From Nocardioides speluncae (lineage in GTDB: Bacteria > Actinomycetota > Actinomycetes > Propionibacteriales > Nocardioidaceae), in NCBI RefSeq assembly GCF_003121585.1, contig NZ_QEOO01000034.1, positions 1-64,000 of the forward strand: a stretch of 64,000 nucleotides of DNA. Direction: 5' to 3'. The notes beneath the pieces were generated by a model, which was given only the letters and a program-made list of their open reading frames with translations, was not told the origin of the DNA and searched no databases. Shown here one piece after another: positions 8,393 through 16,114 of the stretch; position 1 is the first letter of the stretch, and each line of letters begins with the position of its first letter. The position numbers were made by a program, and so were the translations under genes.

Positions 8393-9295
8393 TCAGAGCA
8401 GCGCCTCGATCTGCGGGAACTGCCGCTGCATCGACCTCAGGTATGGCGCCACGCTGGGGTGGCGGAACTTGCCGGCGAGGGCGCCGGGCCGGTCCGCCAC
8501 CCGGGCCAGCGCCCATTCCGCCCGCGACATCACGGTGAGGACGGCGGCTACCTGGGCGCCGAGCTCGGCCTGCTCGCGGCCGGCCAGGCCGTCGGGCAGC
8601 GCCGCCACATAGGCGTCCAGGAGCGGCTGGAACTCCTCCCGTGCCGAGAGTGCGAGGTAGCCGAGGTCGGCGCCGACCGGCCCGGTGCCGAGCGTCGACC
8701 AGTCGATCGCGAGCACGGCACCGCCGTCGCGGCCCAGCAGGTTCTCCGGTGTCGGGTCGCCGTGCTGCGGCACCTGCGGTAGCCCGTCGAGTACGCCGAG
8801 CAGGTGCTCCCGGCGGGTCCAGATCCGGTCGGCGACATCCGCGACCGTCGTACGTGCGAGGAGTCGCCAGCCGCCGCGGTGCTCGACCCGCGCCATCCGT
8901 TCGCGGAGCTGACCGCGGGCCAGCCAGGGAGCGGACGGGAGCTCAGCGGCCGCGAACCCACCCAGCGCCGCCGCTCGGAACAGACCGGAACTCCCCGCGT
9001 CGGTCACCAGCGGGTGCCAGATCGTGACGCCCTCCACGTCCTCGTCGACCCGGTACGCCGCAACCGACCGCAGCCCCGGCGTCCGGTCCACCGCGCCGCT
9101 CAGGGCCACGTCCGCCGGCCGTCGCCACCATGCGAAGTGCGCGGGCCTCGAGAAGTCCGCCGGATCGTCCGCCGCGGGCGCCGCGATCCGCTTGACGGCG
9201 TACACCGTGCCGCCCGACTCCACCCGCCAGATCCCGGCCGTCGACGCCCCCATGCCACCCGCCAGCCGCGTCCATCCCGGCTCCGGTTGCCACAT
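8393..9295 (-). CDS. APH/choline-kinase-like phosphotransferase
   Basis: Protein-kinase-like fold protein of 300 residues. The Brenner-type catalytic motif HGDPTPENLL and the metal-binding segment IDWSTLGTGPVGADLG near residues 205-240 identify the aminoglycoside phosphotransferase family, whose members also phosphorylate small molecules and sugars. The start ATG at 9295 (MWQPEPGW) gives a normal length. It lies 26 bp downstream of the secreted-protein gene on the same strand. Nothing in the context shows a substrate, and antibiotic resistance should not be inferred. Confidence 0.75.
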   Translation of the reverse strand: MWQPEPGWTRLAGGMGASTAGIWRVESGGTVYAVKRIAAPAADDPADFSRPAHFAWWRRPADVALSGAVDRTPGLRSVAAYRVDEDVEGVTIWHPLVTDAGSSGLFRAAALGGFAAAELPSAPWLARGQLRERMARVEHRGGWRLLARTTVADVADRIWTRREHLLGVLDGLPQVPQHGDPTPENLLGRDGGAVLAIDWSTLGTGPVGADLGYLALSAREEFQPLLDAYVAALPDGLAGREQAELGAQVAAVLTVMSRAEWALARVADRPGALAGKFRHPSVAPYLRSMQRQFPQIEALL

Positions 9296-9321
9296 GCGCT
9301 CATCGTGGCAGAGCGCGGCGG

Positions 9322-10065
9322 TCAGCGCCGCCGGGTCCGGAACTCGCTCTCGGTGATCGTCTGGTTGTCGCCCCGCTCGATGGCGATCACCTCGAGCTTG
9401 TAGTCGGTGCCGTACTGCAGGAACTGCGGGGGTACGACGACGCGAGTCACCCACCTGGGCACGTCCACGCTGAGCACGCGAAGCGGGTCCTCGCGCTCCA
9501 CGATCACCTGGTAGCCGACGATGTCGATGCCGGCCGGCCGGGTGACCGGCTTCCAGTCGATCACGGTGTTCCGGCGGTCGACCAGAGCACCTTCGCGCGG
9601 CTTGACCACCGCCGCGGCGGCCGGGATGTCGTGGGTGAGCTCAGCGGCGCCGACGATCATCCGGCCCTCGGGGGTGCGGCCGACGATGGCATACCGGCCC
9701 TCAGGGAACATCTTGAACAGCTTGGCCTTCGGCAGATCGTCGAGCGACGGCTCGGCGCTCTCGAAGAACAGCTCGGTGACGCCGATCTTGCCGATGCTGC
9801 CGTCGGCTCGTACGCGGAGCAGCAGCTTCCCGTCGGGGCTGTAGATCTGCGCCGTCTCCCAGCCTTCCGCGTCCAGGAGCGCCTGCACGCCCATGTCTCT
9901 CGCGGTGGCGTTGAGCTCGAACAGCAGCTTGGACTTGGTGAACGGCAGCGCCCGCCGCTGGTCGGCGGGACGTTCGTCGGCACCCGTCGTGGCGATCGCA
10001 CCTGGCACGCCTGCGGCGAGCGTGACGAGTACGGCGCCCGCCGCGATCTTGGTCTTCCGGTTCAT
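9322..10065 (-). CDS. Secreted protein of unknown function
   Basis: Not recognised as a named family. The 247-residue product starts with a typical Sec signal peptide (MNRKTKIAAGAVLVTLAAG, cleavage probably after the Ala-rich end near residue 25). Residues 40-130 form a domain with repeated GKLLLRV/GRYAIVG-like beta strands. The C-terminal 100 residues resemble a fibronectin type III domain (TVIDWKPVTRPAG, then YQVIVERED, then YGTDYKLEVIAIE). The ATG has a strong AGGAGGAAG upstream. The four TGAG half-sites 66-102 bp upstream suggest control by the adjacent two-component system, so it may be its target or partner. Confidence 0.8.
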   Translation of the reverse strand: MNRKTKIAAGAVLVTLAAGVPGAIATTGADERPADQRRALPFTKSKLLFELNATARDMGVQALLDAEGWETAQIYSPDGKLLLRVRADGSIGKIGVTELFFESAEPSLDDLPKAKLFKMFPEGRYAIVGRTPEGRMIVGAAELTHDIPAAAAVVKPREGALVDRRNTVIDWKPVTRPAGIDIVGYQVIVEREDPLRVLSVDVPRWVTRVVVPPQFLQYGTDYKLEVIAIERGDNQTITESEFRTRRR

Positions 10066-10085
10066 GGCTTCCTCCTGGTTGGCAC

Positions 10086-10104
10086 CGGGCTTGGACCAAG
10101 CCCG
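10086..10104 (-). terminator. Hairpin between the kinase gene and the secreted-protein gene
   Basis: A perfect inverted repeat, CGGGCTT and AAGCCCG around the loop GGACC. It could end the two-component operon or form a stem in the leader of the gene at 10065. There is no U-tract. Confidence 0.45.
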
Positions 10105-10130
10105 CTCCGACCAGCCTCGGGAGCCGGCAG

Positions 10131-10167
10131 TGAGAGCGTGGTGAGCCGACGATGAGTGCCAGATGAG
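10131..10167. promoter_or_regulatory. Four TGAG half-sites at 11-bp spacing
   Basis: TGAG occurs at 10131, 10142, 10153 and 10164, exactly 11 bp apart; the last two are extended to GATGAG. Direct repeats with one-turn spacing are the usual target of OmpR/PhoB-type regulators, and the neighbouring gene encodes one. The same GATGAG-N5-GATGAG pair lies upstream of the regulator gene. Confidence 0.6.
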
Positions 10168-10173
10168 TCTGAG

Positions 10174-11526
10174 TCAGTCGCGCGGGATCGTGATGCGGAC
10201 GACCGCACCACCCTCGGCGCCGTTGTCGGCGGTGGCCGTGCCGCCGTGTGCCTTCGCGACGGCCGCGACGATCGCCAGCCCGAGCCCGGCACCGCCGTCG
10301 CCCCTCGTTCGGGCGTCGTCCGCCCGGGTGAACGCCTCGAACGCCGACGGGAGGAACTCTTCCGGGAAGCCGGGACCGGTGTCGACGACCTCGAGGACGA
10401 CGACGCCGTCGGCCTCGCGCAGGGACACCTCGACCCGGCCGCCGGCAGCGGTGTGCCGGATCGCGTTGTCGACCAGGTTGCCGACCGCCTGTCGGATCCG
10501 GTTGACGTCGACACTCGTCGTACCCACGCCGTTGGACGTGCGGAGCGACACCTGTGCCTCGGCAGCCCGCGGACCGAATGCCCGGACCACCTCGTCGACC
10601 AGCGCACCGACGTCGGTCTCCTCGCGGCGAAGCGGCAGCTCGCCGCCGTTGGCACGAGCCAGCACCAGCAGATCCTCGGCCAACGCGATCAGCCGGTCGG
10701 TCTCCTCGGTCGCGCTGCGGATCGCAGCCGTCAGCTCCTCGGGGGTGCGTGCCCGCCGGGTCGCCAGCTCCAGCTCGGCCTTCAGGTTGGCCAGCGGAGT
10801 TCGCAGCTCATGACTCGCGTCGTCGACGAACCGCCGCTCCCGACGCACCGCCTCTTCCAGCCGGCCCAGCATCCGGTTGAGGCTCGCGGCGAGCTCGGTC
10901 AGCTCGTCCCGGGTCGGCGGTACGGCGAGCCGCCGGCCCGGCTCGGACGCCGAGATCGCCTCGGCCTCGCGACGCAGTCGCCCCACCGGGCGCAGCGCGG
11001 CGCCGCTGACCTGCCAGCAGACCAGACTCGCCAGGAGCACGGCGATCGGACCGCCGACGATGAGCAGCACCAGCAACCGGGCCAGGGCCTCCTGCTGGTC
11101 CTCGACGGCCGCGCCCACCACCAGCACCCGGCCGTCGTCGAGCGGGGTCGCCAGCAGTCGGACCGGCACGGTCTCGCCGTCGGCGCGGATCGACGCGTCG
11201 AAGAACCGGACGCCGTCGACCGCGGCAACCTCGCCGGCCGTGAGCAGCGGACGCTCGGCGACCGCCGGCGTGCCTCGCGCCACGGCGCCCTGGGCCGTGA
11301 GCAGCTGCGAGAACGACTCCTCCGACTCGGCGATCCGCCGACCTGTCGGCGCCGTACGGCCAGGGTCGCCGCGCAGCGACTCGGCGTGCGAGCGGAGGCC
11401 GGTGTCGACGGTGGTGTGCAGGTCTGATCGCAGCTGCAGGTAGAGGAAGGCGCCCATCGCGGCCACCACCAGCGCAAGCAGCGCCGCCGCGACCAGGGTC
11501 AGCCGAGCCCGAATCGGGAGCCGCAT
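10174..11526 (-). CDS. Sensor histidine kinase
   Basis: Membrane histidine kinase of 450 residues. Two membrane segments (about 10-30 and 155-180) flank an extracytoplasmic sensor region; a HAMP-like linker leads to the H-box DASHELRTPL, the N-box VGNLVDNAIRHT and the G-boxes DTGPGF and GAGLGLAI. The start ATG lies one base after the response regulator stop codon, so the two are translated together. The signal sensed is unknown. The secreted protein encoded downstream is a candidate partner. Confidence 0.92.
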   Translation of the reverse strand: MRLPIRARLTLVAAALLALVVAAMGAFLYLQLRSDLHTTVDTGLRSHAESLRGDPGRTAPTGRRIAESEESFSQLLTAQGAVARGTPAVAERPLLTAGEVAAVDGVRFFDASIRADGETVPVRLLATPLDDGRVLVVGAAVEDQQEALARLLVLLIVGGPIAVLLASLVCWQVSGAALRPVGRLRREAEAISASEPGRRLAVPPTRDELTELAASLNRMLGRLEEAVRRERRFVDDASHELRTPLANLKAELELATRRARTPEELTAAIRSATEETDRLIALAEDLLVLARANGGELPLRREETDVGALVDEVVRAFGPRAAEAQVSLRTSNGVGTTSVDVNRIRQAVGNLVDNAIRHTAAGGRVEVSLREADGVVVLEVVDTGPGFPEEFLPSAFEAFTRADDARTRGDGGAGLGLAIVAAVAKAHGGTATADNGAEGGAVVRITIPRD

Positions 11527-11527
11527 C

Positions 11528-12220
11528 TCAGCCGCCCGGCGCCGCCGCGGCAGCTGCCCGCATCCGGTAGCCGACTCCGCGCACCGTCTGGATCGAGTCG
11601 AGGCCGAACGGCCGGTCGATCTTGTCACGCACGTAGCCGATGTAGACGTCGACCACGTTGGAGCCGCCGTCGTACGCGAAGTCCCAGACGTGCTCGATGA
11701 TCCGGCTCCGGGTAAGCGCCTCGCCCGGGTGGCGCATGAGGTACTCCAGGAGGGTGAACTCCTTCGCCGTCAGCTCGACCGCACTCCCCTGTTGCCATAC
11801 CTGCTTGGTCGCTGGGTCCAGTCGCAAACCACCCACGGTCAGCACCGCCGGCCGCTCTCCAGGATGGCGCCGGATCAGCGCCCGCAGCCGCGCCAGCAGC
11901 TCGGCGAACGAGAACGGCTTGGCGAGGTAGTCGTCGGCCCCCGCGTCCAGCCCCTCCACCCGGTCGAGCACTGCGTCACGCGCGGTCAGGATCAGCACCG
12001 GGGCCCACTGGCCGGCCTCGCGCAGTCGGCGGCACACGTCGAATCCGCCCAGGTCGGGCAGCATCACGTCGAGCACGATCGCGTCGTACGGGTTCTCGGT
12101 ACCAGCCCACACGCCGTCTGCGCCGGTGCCGACCACGTCGACGGCATAGCCTTCCTCGGCCAGACCCCGCCGCAGCAGGCCGGCCATCTTCACCTCGTCC
12201 TCGACCACGAGCACCCGCAT
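11528..12220 (-). CDS. OmpR-family response regulator
   Basis: DNA-binding response regulator of 230 residues: an N-terminal receiver domain with the phosphorylation site at D51 (IVLDVMLPD) and acidic pocket E7-D8, and a C-terminal winged helix (about 125-225; TAKEFTLLEYLMRHPGEALTR and VDVYIGYVRDKID). The start at 12220 (MRVLVVEDE) follows a GGAGG. The pair of GATGAG repeats 34-50 bp upstream of the start suggests autoregulation. Confidence 0.93.
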   Translation of the reverse strand: MRVLVVEDEVKMAGLLRRGLAEEGYAVDVVGTGADGVWAGTENPYDAIVLDVMLPDLGGFDVCRRLREAGQWAPVLILTARDAVLDRVEGLDAGADDYLAKPFSFAELLARLRALIRRHPGERPAVLTVGGLRLDPATKQVWQQGSAVELTAKEFTLLEYLMRHPGEALTRSRIIEHVWDFAYDGGSNVVDVYIGYVRDKIDRPFGLDSIQTVRGVGYRMRAAAAAAPGG

Positions 12221-12253
12221 GGTTTTCCTCCACTGCGACACTAAGGCCGGACG

Positions 12254-12270
12254 GATGAGCGTGAGATGAG
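12254..12270. promoter_or_regulatory. GATGAG direct repeat upstream of the response regulator
   Basis: GATGAG at 12254-12259 and again at 12265-12270, 11 bp apart and on the same strand as the larger array at 10131. It is a likely autoregulatory site. Confidence 0.55.
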
Positions 12271-12277
12271 AAACGCG

Positions 12278-12895
12278 CTATGCGTTGTGCACGGCGATCC
12301 GCACTGAACAGGCGTCCGCGATGGCGGCCTCGAGTACGCCGCGGCGCGGGTCGGGGACGGCCAGCCAGGGGCCGACGACCTGCTTCTTGAACTTAGCCAG
12401 CCGCCGGTCCTCGAGTACGGCGTCCACCGCCGCGTGGTCGCCTCCGCAGACCAGCCATCCGCGACCGAGCGGCGCGAGGATCCGGGCCGCATGGTCCGCG
12501 GCCGCCCCATAAGCCTGCCGGGCCTGGTTGTCCCGCCGGCGCGCGAACCGCTGCTGGCTCTGCCCGCCGGCCTTGGTGCGCCCCTGCACGTGCCGCTGCC
12601 CGACCTTCGACTCCACGATCCGGTCGAGCTCGAGCCGGGCGACGGCGAAGCCGCCCTTGCGGACCAGCAGCACGCCCCAGCTCTGCGGAGGCTGGGAGTG
12701 CGCCAGCAGCCCGGCGACCTCGGGCGCGTCGCGATAGACCCGGCCGAACGGCAGCGCCACCGCGAATGTGGACCCATCGGCAGCCTCGCCCGCCAGCGCG
12801 CCGTCGCGGACGGCGTACTCGGTCGGGCCGTGCCGCTCCTCGAAGTTCTCGACCCAGCGCACCACCCGGGCGCCCGGGACGAAGAGTTCGGTCAC
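12278..12895 (-). CDS. acVLRF1 family peptidyl-tRNA hydrolase
   Basis: Actinobacterial relative of Vms1/eRF1-type release factors, thought to cleave peptidyl-tRNA on stalled or split ribosomes. The 205-residue product contains the catalytic-loop signature GGQSQQRFARRRDNQA, with the Gln-bearing segment near residue 100. The start is a GTG at 12895 that overlaps the TGA of the 88-bp sufT-tail repeat (GTGTGA). This is the normal overlap expected for the last gene of the SUF operon. The intact sufT now lies 36 kb away, so this gene was cut from its operon by the insertion. Confidence 0.82.
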   Translation of the reverse strand: MTELFVPGARVVRWVENFEERHGPTEYAVRDGALAGEAADGSTFAVALPFGRVYRDAPEVAGLLAHSQPPQSWGVLLVRKGGFAVARLELDRIVESKVGQRHVQGRTKAGGQSQQRFARRRDNQARQAYGAAADHAARILAPLGRGWLVCGGDHAAVDAVLEDRRLAKFKKQVVGPWLAVPDPRRGVLEAAIADACSVRIAVHNA

Positions 12896-12979
12896 ACGTT
12901 GAAGCCGAGGGCGCGCAGCTGCTCGCGGCCGTCGTCGGTGATCTTGTCCGGGCCCCACGGCGGCATCCAGACCCAGTTG
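12892..12979 (-). repeat. Attachment-like repeat A (sufT 3' tail)
   Basis: An 88-bp copy of the end of sufT, differing by 3 bases from the copy at 48810 and by 3 from that at 14628. It encodes the same C-terminal residues (WVWMPPWGPDK, then ending in LGFNV). Probably the outer attachment site left by integration. Confidence 0.85.
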
Positions 12980-12999
12980 CTTTTCGGCGATTCTGTCAT
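12892..12999 (-). CDS. 35-codon ORF: element-supplied start fused to the sufT tail
   Basis: ATG at 12999 opens a frame reading MTESPKSN and then the last 27 residues of SufT. The first codons come from the element end, the rest from the 88-bp repeat. The same construction is present at 14628-14735. It is too short to be a SufT protein; its likely use is to carry ribosomes to the GTG of the acVLRF1 gene, which overlaps its stop. It may instead be only a relic. Confidence 0.45.
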   Translation of the reverse strand: MTESPKSNWVWMPPWGPDKITDDGREQLRALGFNV

Positions 13000-13339
13000 C
13001 GTCCACAAATCTACCCACAGTCTGCGAGGGCGATGGAAGGTGACCCTGGGTGCTTACGGGTGATGGCGGCGCAGCAATGAGCCCTCGCACCCGTCACGTT
13101 GGGCCTGCTCGTGGCCGACCTGCTCGAAGCTGGCCGGTCGCACTGGCGCCGTACCAGACGTCGTCGGGCTGGATGCCGGCCTCTATCCACGTGACCAGAG
13201 TGCCACTTCCCGAATCGCCGTCCGTCGGGGTGTTCTGCCCCCGTCAACAGGCCTGGCTCGACTGCTTCAGGTCTGGCGGCGCCCCTGCATGTGCGGCTGG
13301 CCGATGCGTGTACTCGGGGATCGGGTGCGCTGCGACGTC
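13000..13339. other. Left end of element 1, no gene seen
   Basis: Besides the shared end sequence at 13005-13022, nothing recognisable is present. Read on the minus strand, the shared piece gives GACTGTGGGTAGATTTGTG just before the ATG at 12999, so TAGATT might serve as a -10 box for the short ORF. Confidence 0.4.
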
Positions 13340-14471
13340 CTAGGCGCCAGGTTTGGGTCGAGGTTGTCGAAAGGAGATGCCGACGGCGGCGTGTTCCCCA
13401 CGGAGATCAGATCGAGGGAGTTCGGCCACCCGAGTAACCTCACCTGTCTCAGGAGCCCACGTGATGAGACTTCTGTCCATCGAGAGCAGGAGCTGCTGCT
13501 CGTCCCACCAGCCGTGGATTTGGAGGAACGCGCCTGTCGGTGCGGACCACGTCAACGTCGCGACGGGTCCACCAGTTGCCGCGTTCGCGACTCGCAACGC
13601 GTAGCGTCCGCCCACGGTCTCATAGTTCGAATAGCCAACACGATCTCCCGCCCACCAGGAACGGAAGTAGCGCCCGCGCTGTCGGGGACTCGCGGGCAGT
13701 TCAGTGACTTTCGAGCCGCGCGTATCGCGCACGCGGTCAACCTCGCCGTTCCGCGTGACGGTGACAAGGTTTCCGTTGCCCTGGAAGCCCAGTCCGAGAG
13801 CAGGGGCGGCCGAGTCCGTTGCATCGGCGGTCTTGACGTTTACTACTTTGTCGCGAACCTTCCACGGATCAGCGACGAAGCGATTGCCTCCCGGATACCA
13901 GCGGATGCTCCCGACCCCCCCCGATGCCTTCGAGGTAGGACTCCCAGCGTCCAGACGTCAGGTTCAGCACGATGACTCCGGAGGCCGCGCTGAACGCCAG
14001 CTGAGTCCCTGTGTCGTCGAGAGCGCCGGATCCGAGCGTGTCCGCGGCGGGCCACATTTCTTCAGGGAGCCCGAGGCCGCCAAGTGACAACTTGGTCCAG
14101 GAACCGTTCCAGAGGGCGATCGTTTCGGAGGACCAACCGCTACCGTCGTCCAGCGTCTCGCGGGGCCGGTATGTCAACCAAGCGCTTGCGTCAGGGCTCG
14201 CTTCGAACTCGGCGAGTCTGTTCAGGTCCGTGGGAAAAAGGGCGGGCAGACCCCGGCGTGAGCCGACAGACGTCACATGACGCGGCAGCCGAGTGACGTC
14301 TTCGGTGCTCGCTGGCGCCGACGGCTTGGAGGGAGATTCGCCGATCTGCCCTGAGGGCTGGGCGTCGGGAGTCGTGACCTCGTCGCACCCGCTGAGGGCG
14401 ACTGCGATGGTCGCCAGCCCGACCCACGCTCGAGCACGGCGTCGGAAACCCGTCACAAGAAGTGCTGGCAC
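13340..14471 (-). pseudogene. Frameshifted lipoprotein gene
   Basis: The N-terminal part (from 14471) has a lipoprotein signal with lipobox LSGC (ALSGCDEVTT) and then beta-rich sequence ending near VLNLTSGRWESYLEGI. The frame is lost at a run of eight G on the coding strand (plus-strand C run, about 13914-13921). Removing one base joins it to a frame that continues WYPGGNRFVADPWKV and so on to a stop at 13340, about 375 residues in all. Repeated strand and Trp/Gly patterns suggest a beta-propeller-like secreted lipoprotein of unknown function. The break may be a real mutation, a slippage-variable tract or a sequencing error. Confidence 0.65.
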
Positions 14472-14627
14472 ACCGCTCAGCCAACCAGAAGTGGCGAGCA
14501 GAGCTCACCTCCACTCGACACCACACCTGAGGAAAGTCGCCTTCTGACCTACGGCTATCTGAAGAAAGAAGCCCCCTGACCTGGGGTTATGCAGGCCCGA
14601 GGGCCGATTCTGAGGCGCTCAAGAGCC
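14472..14627. other. Right end of element 1
   Basis: Holds CTTCTGACCTACGGCTAT (14541-14558) and CTGACCTGGGGTTATGCAG (14576-14594). The second is nearly the same as the sequence just left of the sufT copy at 48810. No gene is seen. Confidence 0.55.
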
Positions 14628-14715
14628 TCACACGTTGAAGCCGAGGGCGCGCAGCTGCTCGCGGCCGTCGTGGGTGATCTTGTCCGGCCCCCACGGCGGC
14701 ATCCAAACCCAGTTG
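14628..14715 (-). repeat. Attachment-like repeat B (sufT 3' tail)
   Basis: The middle 88-bp copy of the sufT end, shared by the right end of element 1 and the left end of element 2. It differs by 4 bases from the intact gene. Confidence 0.85.
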
Positions 14716-14735
14716 CTTTCCGGCGATTTCGTCAT
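14628..14735 (-). CDS. Second 35-codon ORF on the sufT tail
   Basis: ATG at 14735 gives MTKSPESN followed by the SufT C-terminal residues, the same design and length as the ORF at 12892-12999. No acVLRF1 gene follows here; element 1 lies downstream. This shows that the ATG belongs to the element end and is not a chance feature of one junction. Confidence 0.4.
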   Translation of the reverse strand: MTKSPESNWVWMPPWGPDKITHDGREQLRALGFNV

Positions 14736-14912
14736 CGAGCACTCCCAATTGTGGCTGTGACCTGCGCAGACTCTGATCCGACGGTGACGGTGCGAGGCAG
14801 GCTACGCACAAAACTACCCACAGTCGGCGAAGGTGGCGTCGACTCGTCACCCGAAGGTGACCCGGGGTGCTGACCGGTGCCGGTGGTGGTTCGTGACAGC
14901 CGGTGCATCTAG
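14736..14912. other. Left end of element 2
   Basis: Contains the shared piece ACAAAACTACCCACAGTC (14808-14825), about 80 bp further from the repeat than in element 1. No gene is seen. Confidence 0.45.
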
Positions 14913-15319
14913 CTAGTCCGTGTCGATCGCCCACTCCTCGGTGCGGACGACGTCGGCTGCAAGCTGGCGGACGAGCCGTCGTCGCCGTCGAACGCGCGCA
15001 TAGGGCGAAGACGCTCGCATAGCTCGACCTTGACCGGTCGTCCGTACAGATCGCCTTGGAAACCGATCAGATGCGCCTCGAGAAACCGCGGGCCATTCTT
15101 GTCATTGAAGGTTGGGCGTCGACCTACCGAGACCGCGGCGATCAGCGGTCGCCTGCCAGGCTCGTCGAGCAGGTGGACGAGACCCGCCCAAACGCCGTCG
15201 CGACCTAGCGCGTCGTGCGGGACCGAGATGTTGGCAGTTGGAAATCCGAGCGTGCAACCTCGCTGGTCGCCGACTTCGACAACAGCCTCCACCACCGGGC
15301 GGTCGCAAGCGTCATGCAT
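14913..15319 (-). pseudogene. Stand-alone riboflavin kinase domain, frameshifted C-terminus
   Basis: Resembles the C-terminal kinase half of RibF, which makes FMN from riboflavin; no FAD-synthetase half is present. From the ATG at 15319 the product reads through GCTLGFPTANIS, the ATP-binding signature, then SVGRRPTFNDKNG and the acceptor-side segment. In the present frame the end after FDGDDG is foreign and stops at 14909. A one-base shift at about 14985-14995 restores a normal ending (RRLVRQLAADVVRTEEW) with a stop at 14913. It may be inactive or a sequencing error. Its place in an island with many FMN and FAD enzymes suggests cofactor supply. Confidence 0.65.
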
Positions 15320-15794
15320 GGATCTCCTCCTCTCGCGGTGCGCTGAGTAGACCTGCCGCTGTGGGTGCCACCCCCTATCCGACCGTCCTACGCAGGTCGC
15401 GAACCGCGAGGACGGTCGCACTCGGGTCTGGCATGTCAGCCAGTCTCCCGGTTCGACGCTTCCGCGGAATCCCGCAAACCACCTACGTGACTACGTAGTG
15501 ACCGCAAGAGGGACGTCATCACCACGCGGGAGAGTCCGCTCGATCGAGGTCGAGAGAATCCAGTGCTCGCATCCCTCGTCGTCGAGGTGGCGGTCATCGG
15601 AGCCGGAGCGAGAGGTGAGGCTATGTGCACTCCGGCTGCGGAGCACGGGCCTGTCGCACGGCCTGCGGAAGCCGGCGCATCACCTACTTACCGCGAGTTA
15701 GGTAGCCCGATGCGTAGTTCTGCGGTCGTCTGCAAACGCAAGCAGGCTTTCACTGGTGGCTACACCCGGCTCGGCATGAGGAAGGCGAGCAGAC
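15320..15794. other. 475-bp intergenic region with a regulatory motif
   Basis: No gene is supported. It holds the 29-bp motif at 15467-15495 and, further right, ACCTACTTACCGCGAGTT followed by AGGTAG (15689-15712), an imperfect inverted repeat that may be another operator. Confidence 0.5.
15467..15495 (-). promoter_or_regulatory. Candidate LuxR/LAL site S2
   Basis: Plus-strand reading: GAATCCCG, six bases, ACCTACGTGACTACG. It matches site S1 at 39197 in 25 of 29 positions. It lies 148 bp upstream of the riboflavin-kinase-like gene, in the same orientation to that gene as S1 and S3 have to theirs. Confidence 0.65.
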
Positions 15795-16043
15795 ATGATC
15801 ACCACCATCGACACGGCAACGGCCCTGCTCCTGCGTTCTCGGCTGCTCGAGCTGGCTCGTCGTCACGATGAGCTGGCTAACGAAGAGGCAGTAGCGACGC
15901 CATACTGGACGCCGCAACCCACCAGTGTTCACACGCATCGCACGGTGGCCGACGCGCTGCGCGCTGATGCCGACCTGTTCCTTGCGGCCGAGTACCCGCG
16001 CATGGGTGACGCAAGCATGGACACCCTCGGGCGCGCGTCATGA
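15795..16043 (+). CDS. Small protein of unknown function
   Basis: Not recognised. The 82-residue product starts at an ATG with GGAAGG upstream and has ordinary actinobacterial codon use. Residues 5-30 are predicted helical and charged (LLLRSRLLELARRHDELANEE). The middle holds TPYWTPQPTSVHTHRTVAD. No membrane segment or metal motif is clear. It stands alone before the SGNH hydrolase gene with a 71-bp gap. Confidence 0.55.
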   Translation: MITTIDTATALLLRSRLLELARRHDELANEEAVATPYWTPQPTSVHTHRTVADALRADADLFLAAEYPRMGDASMDTLGRAS

Positions 16044-16114
16044 CCTGGACGAAGACCAGTTCCCGGTCCGAGAGCTGCACCCCCCACCCGATGGTCCGGC
16101 AGTGAGACATCCAC

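Larger units (their letters stand above)
12892..14627. mobile_element. Element 1: 1.7-kb insertion between sufT-tail repeats
   Basis: Bounded by the 88-bp direct repeats at 12892 and 14628. Its left end (GCTTTTCGGCGATTCTGTC at 12978-12996, later ACAAATCTACCCACAGTC at 13005-13022) and right end (CTGACCTGGGGTTATGCAG at 14576-14594) are near copies of the ends of element 2. It carries one frameshifted lipoprotein gene and no visible recombinase. It looks like a remnant or a non-autonomous member of the same family as element 2. Confidence 0.65.

Noticed and set aside
12892..14735. The two sufT-tail ORFs as functional paralogues of SufT
   Set aside because: They hold only 27 SufT residues and lack the conserved Cys region.
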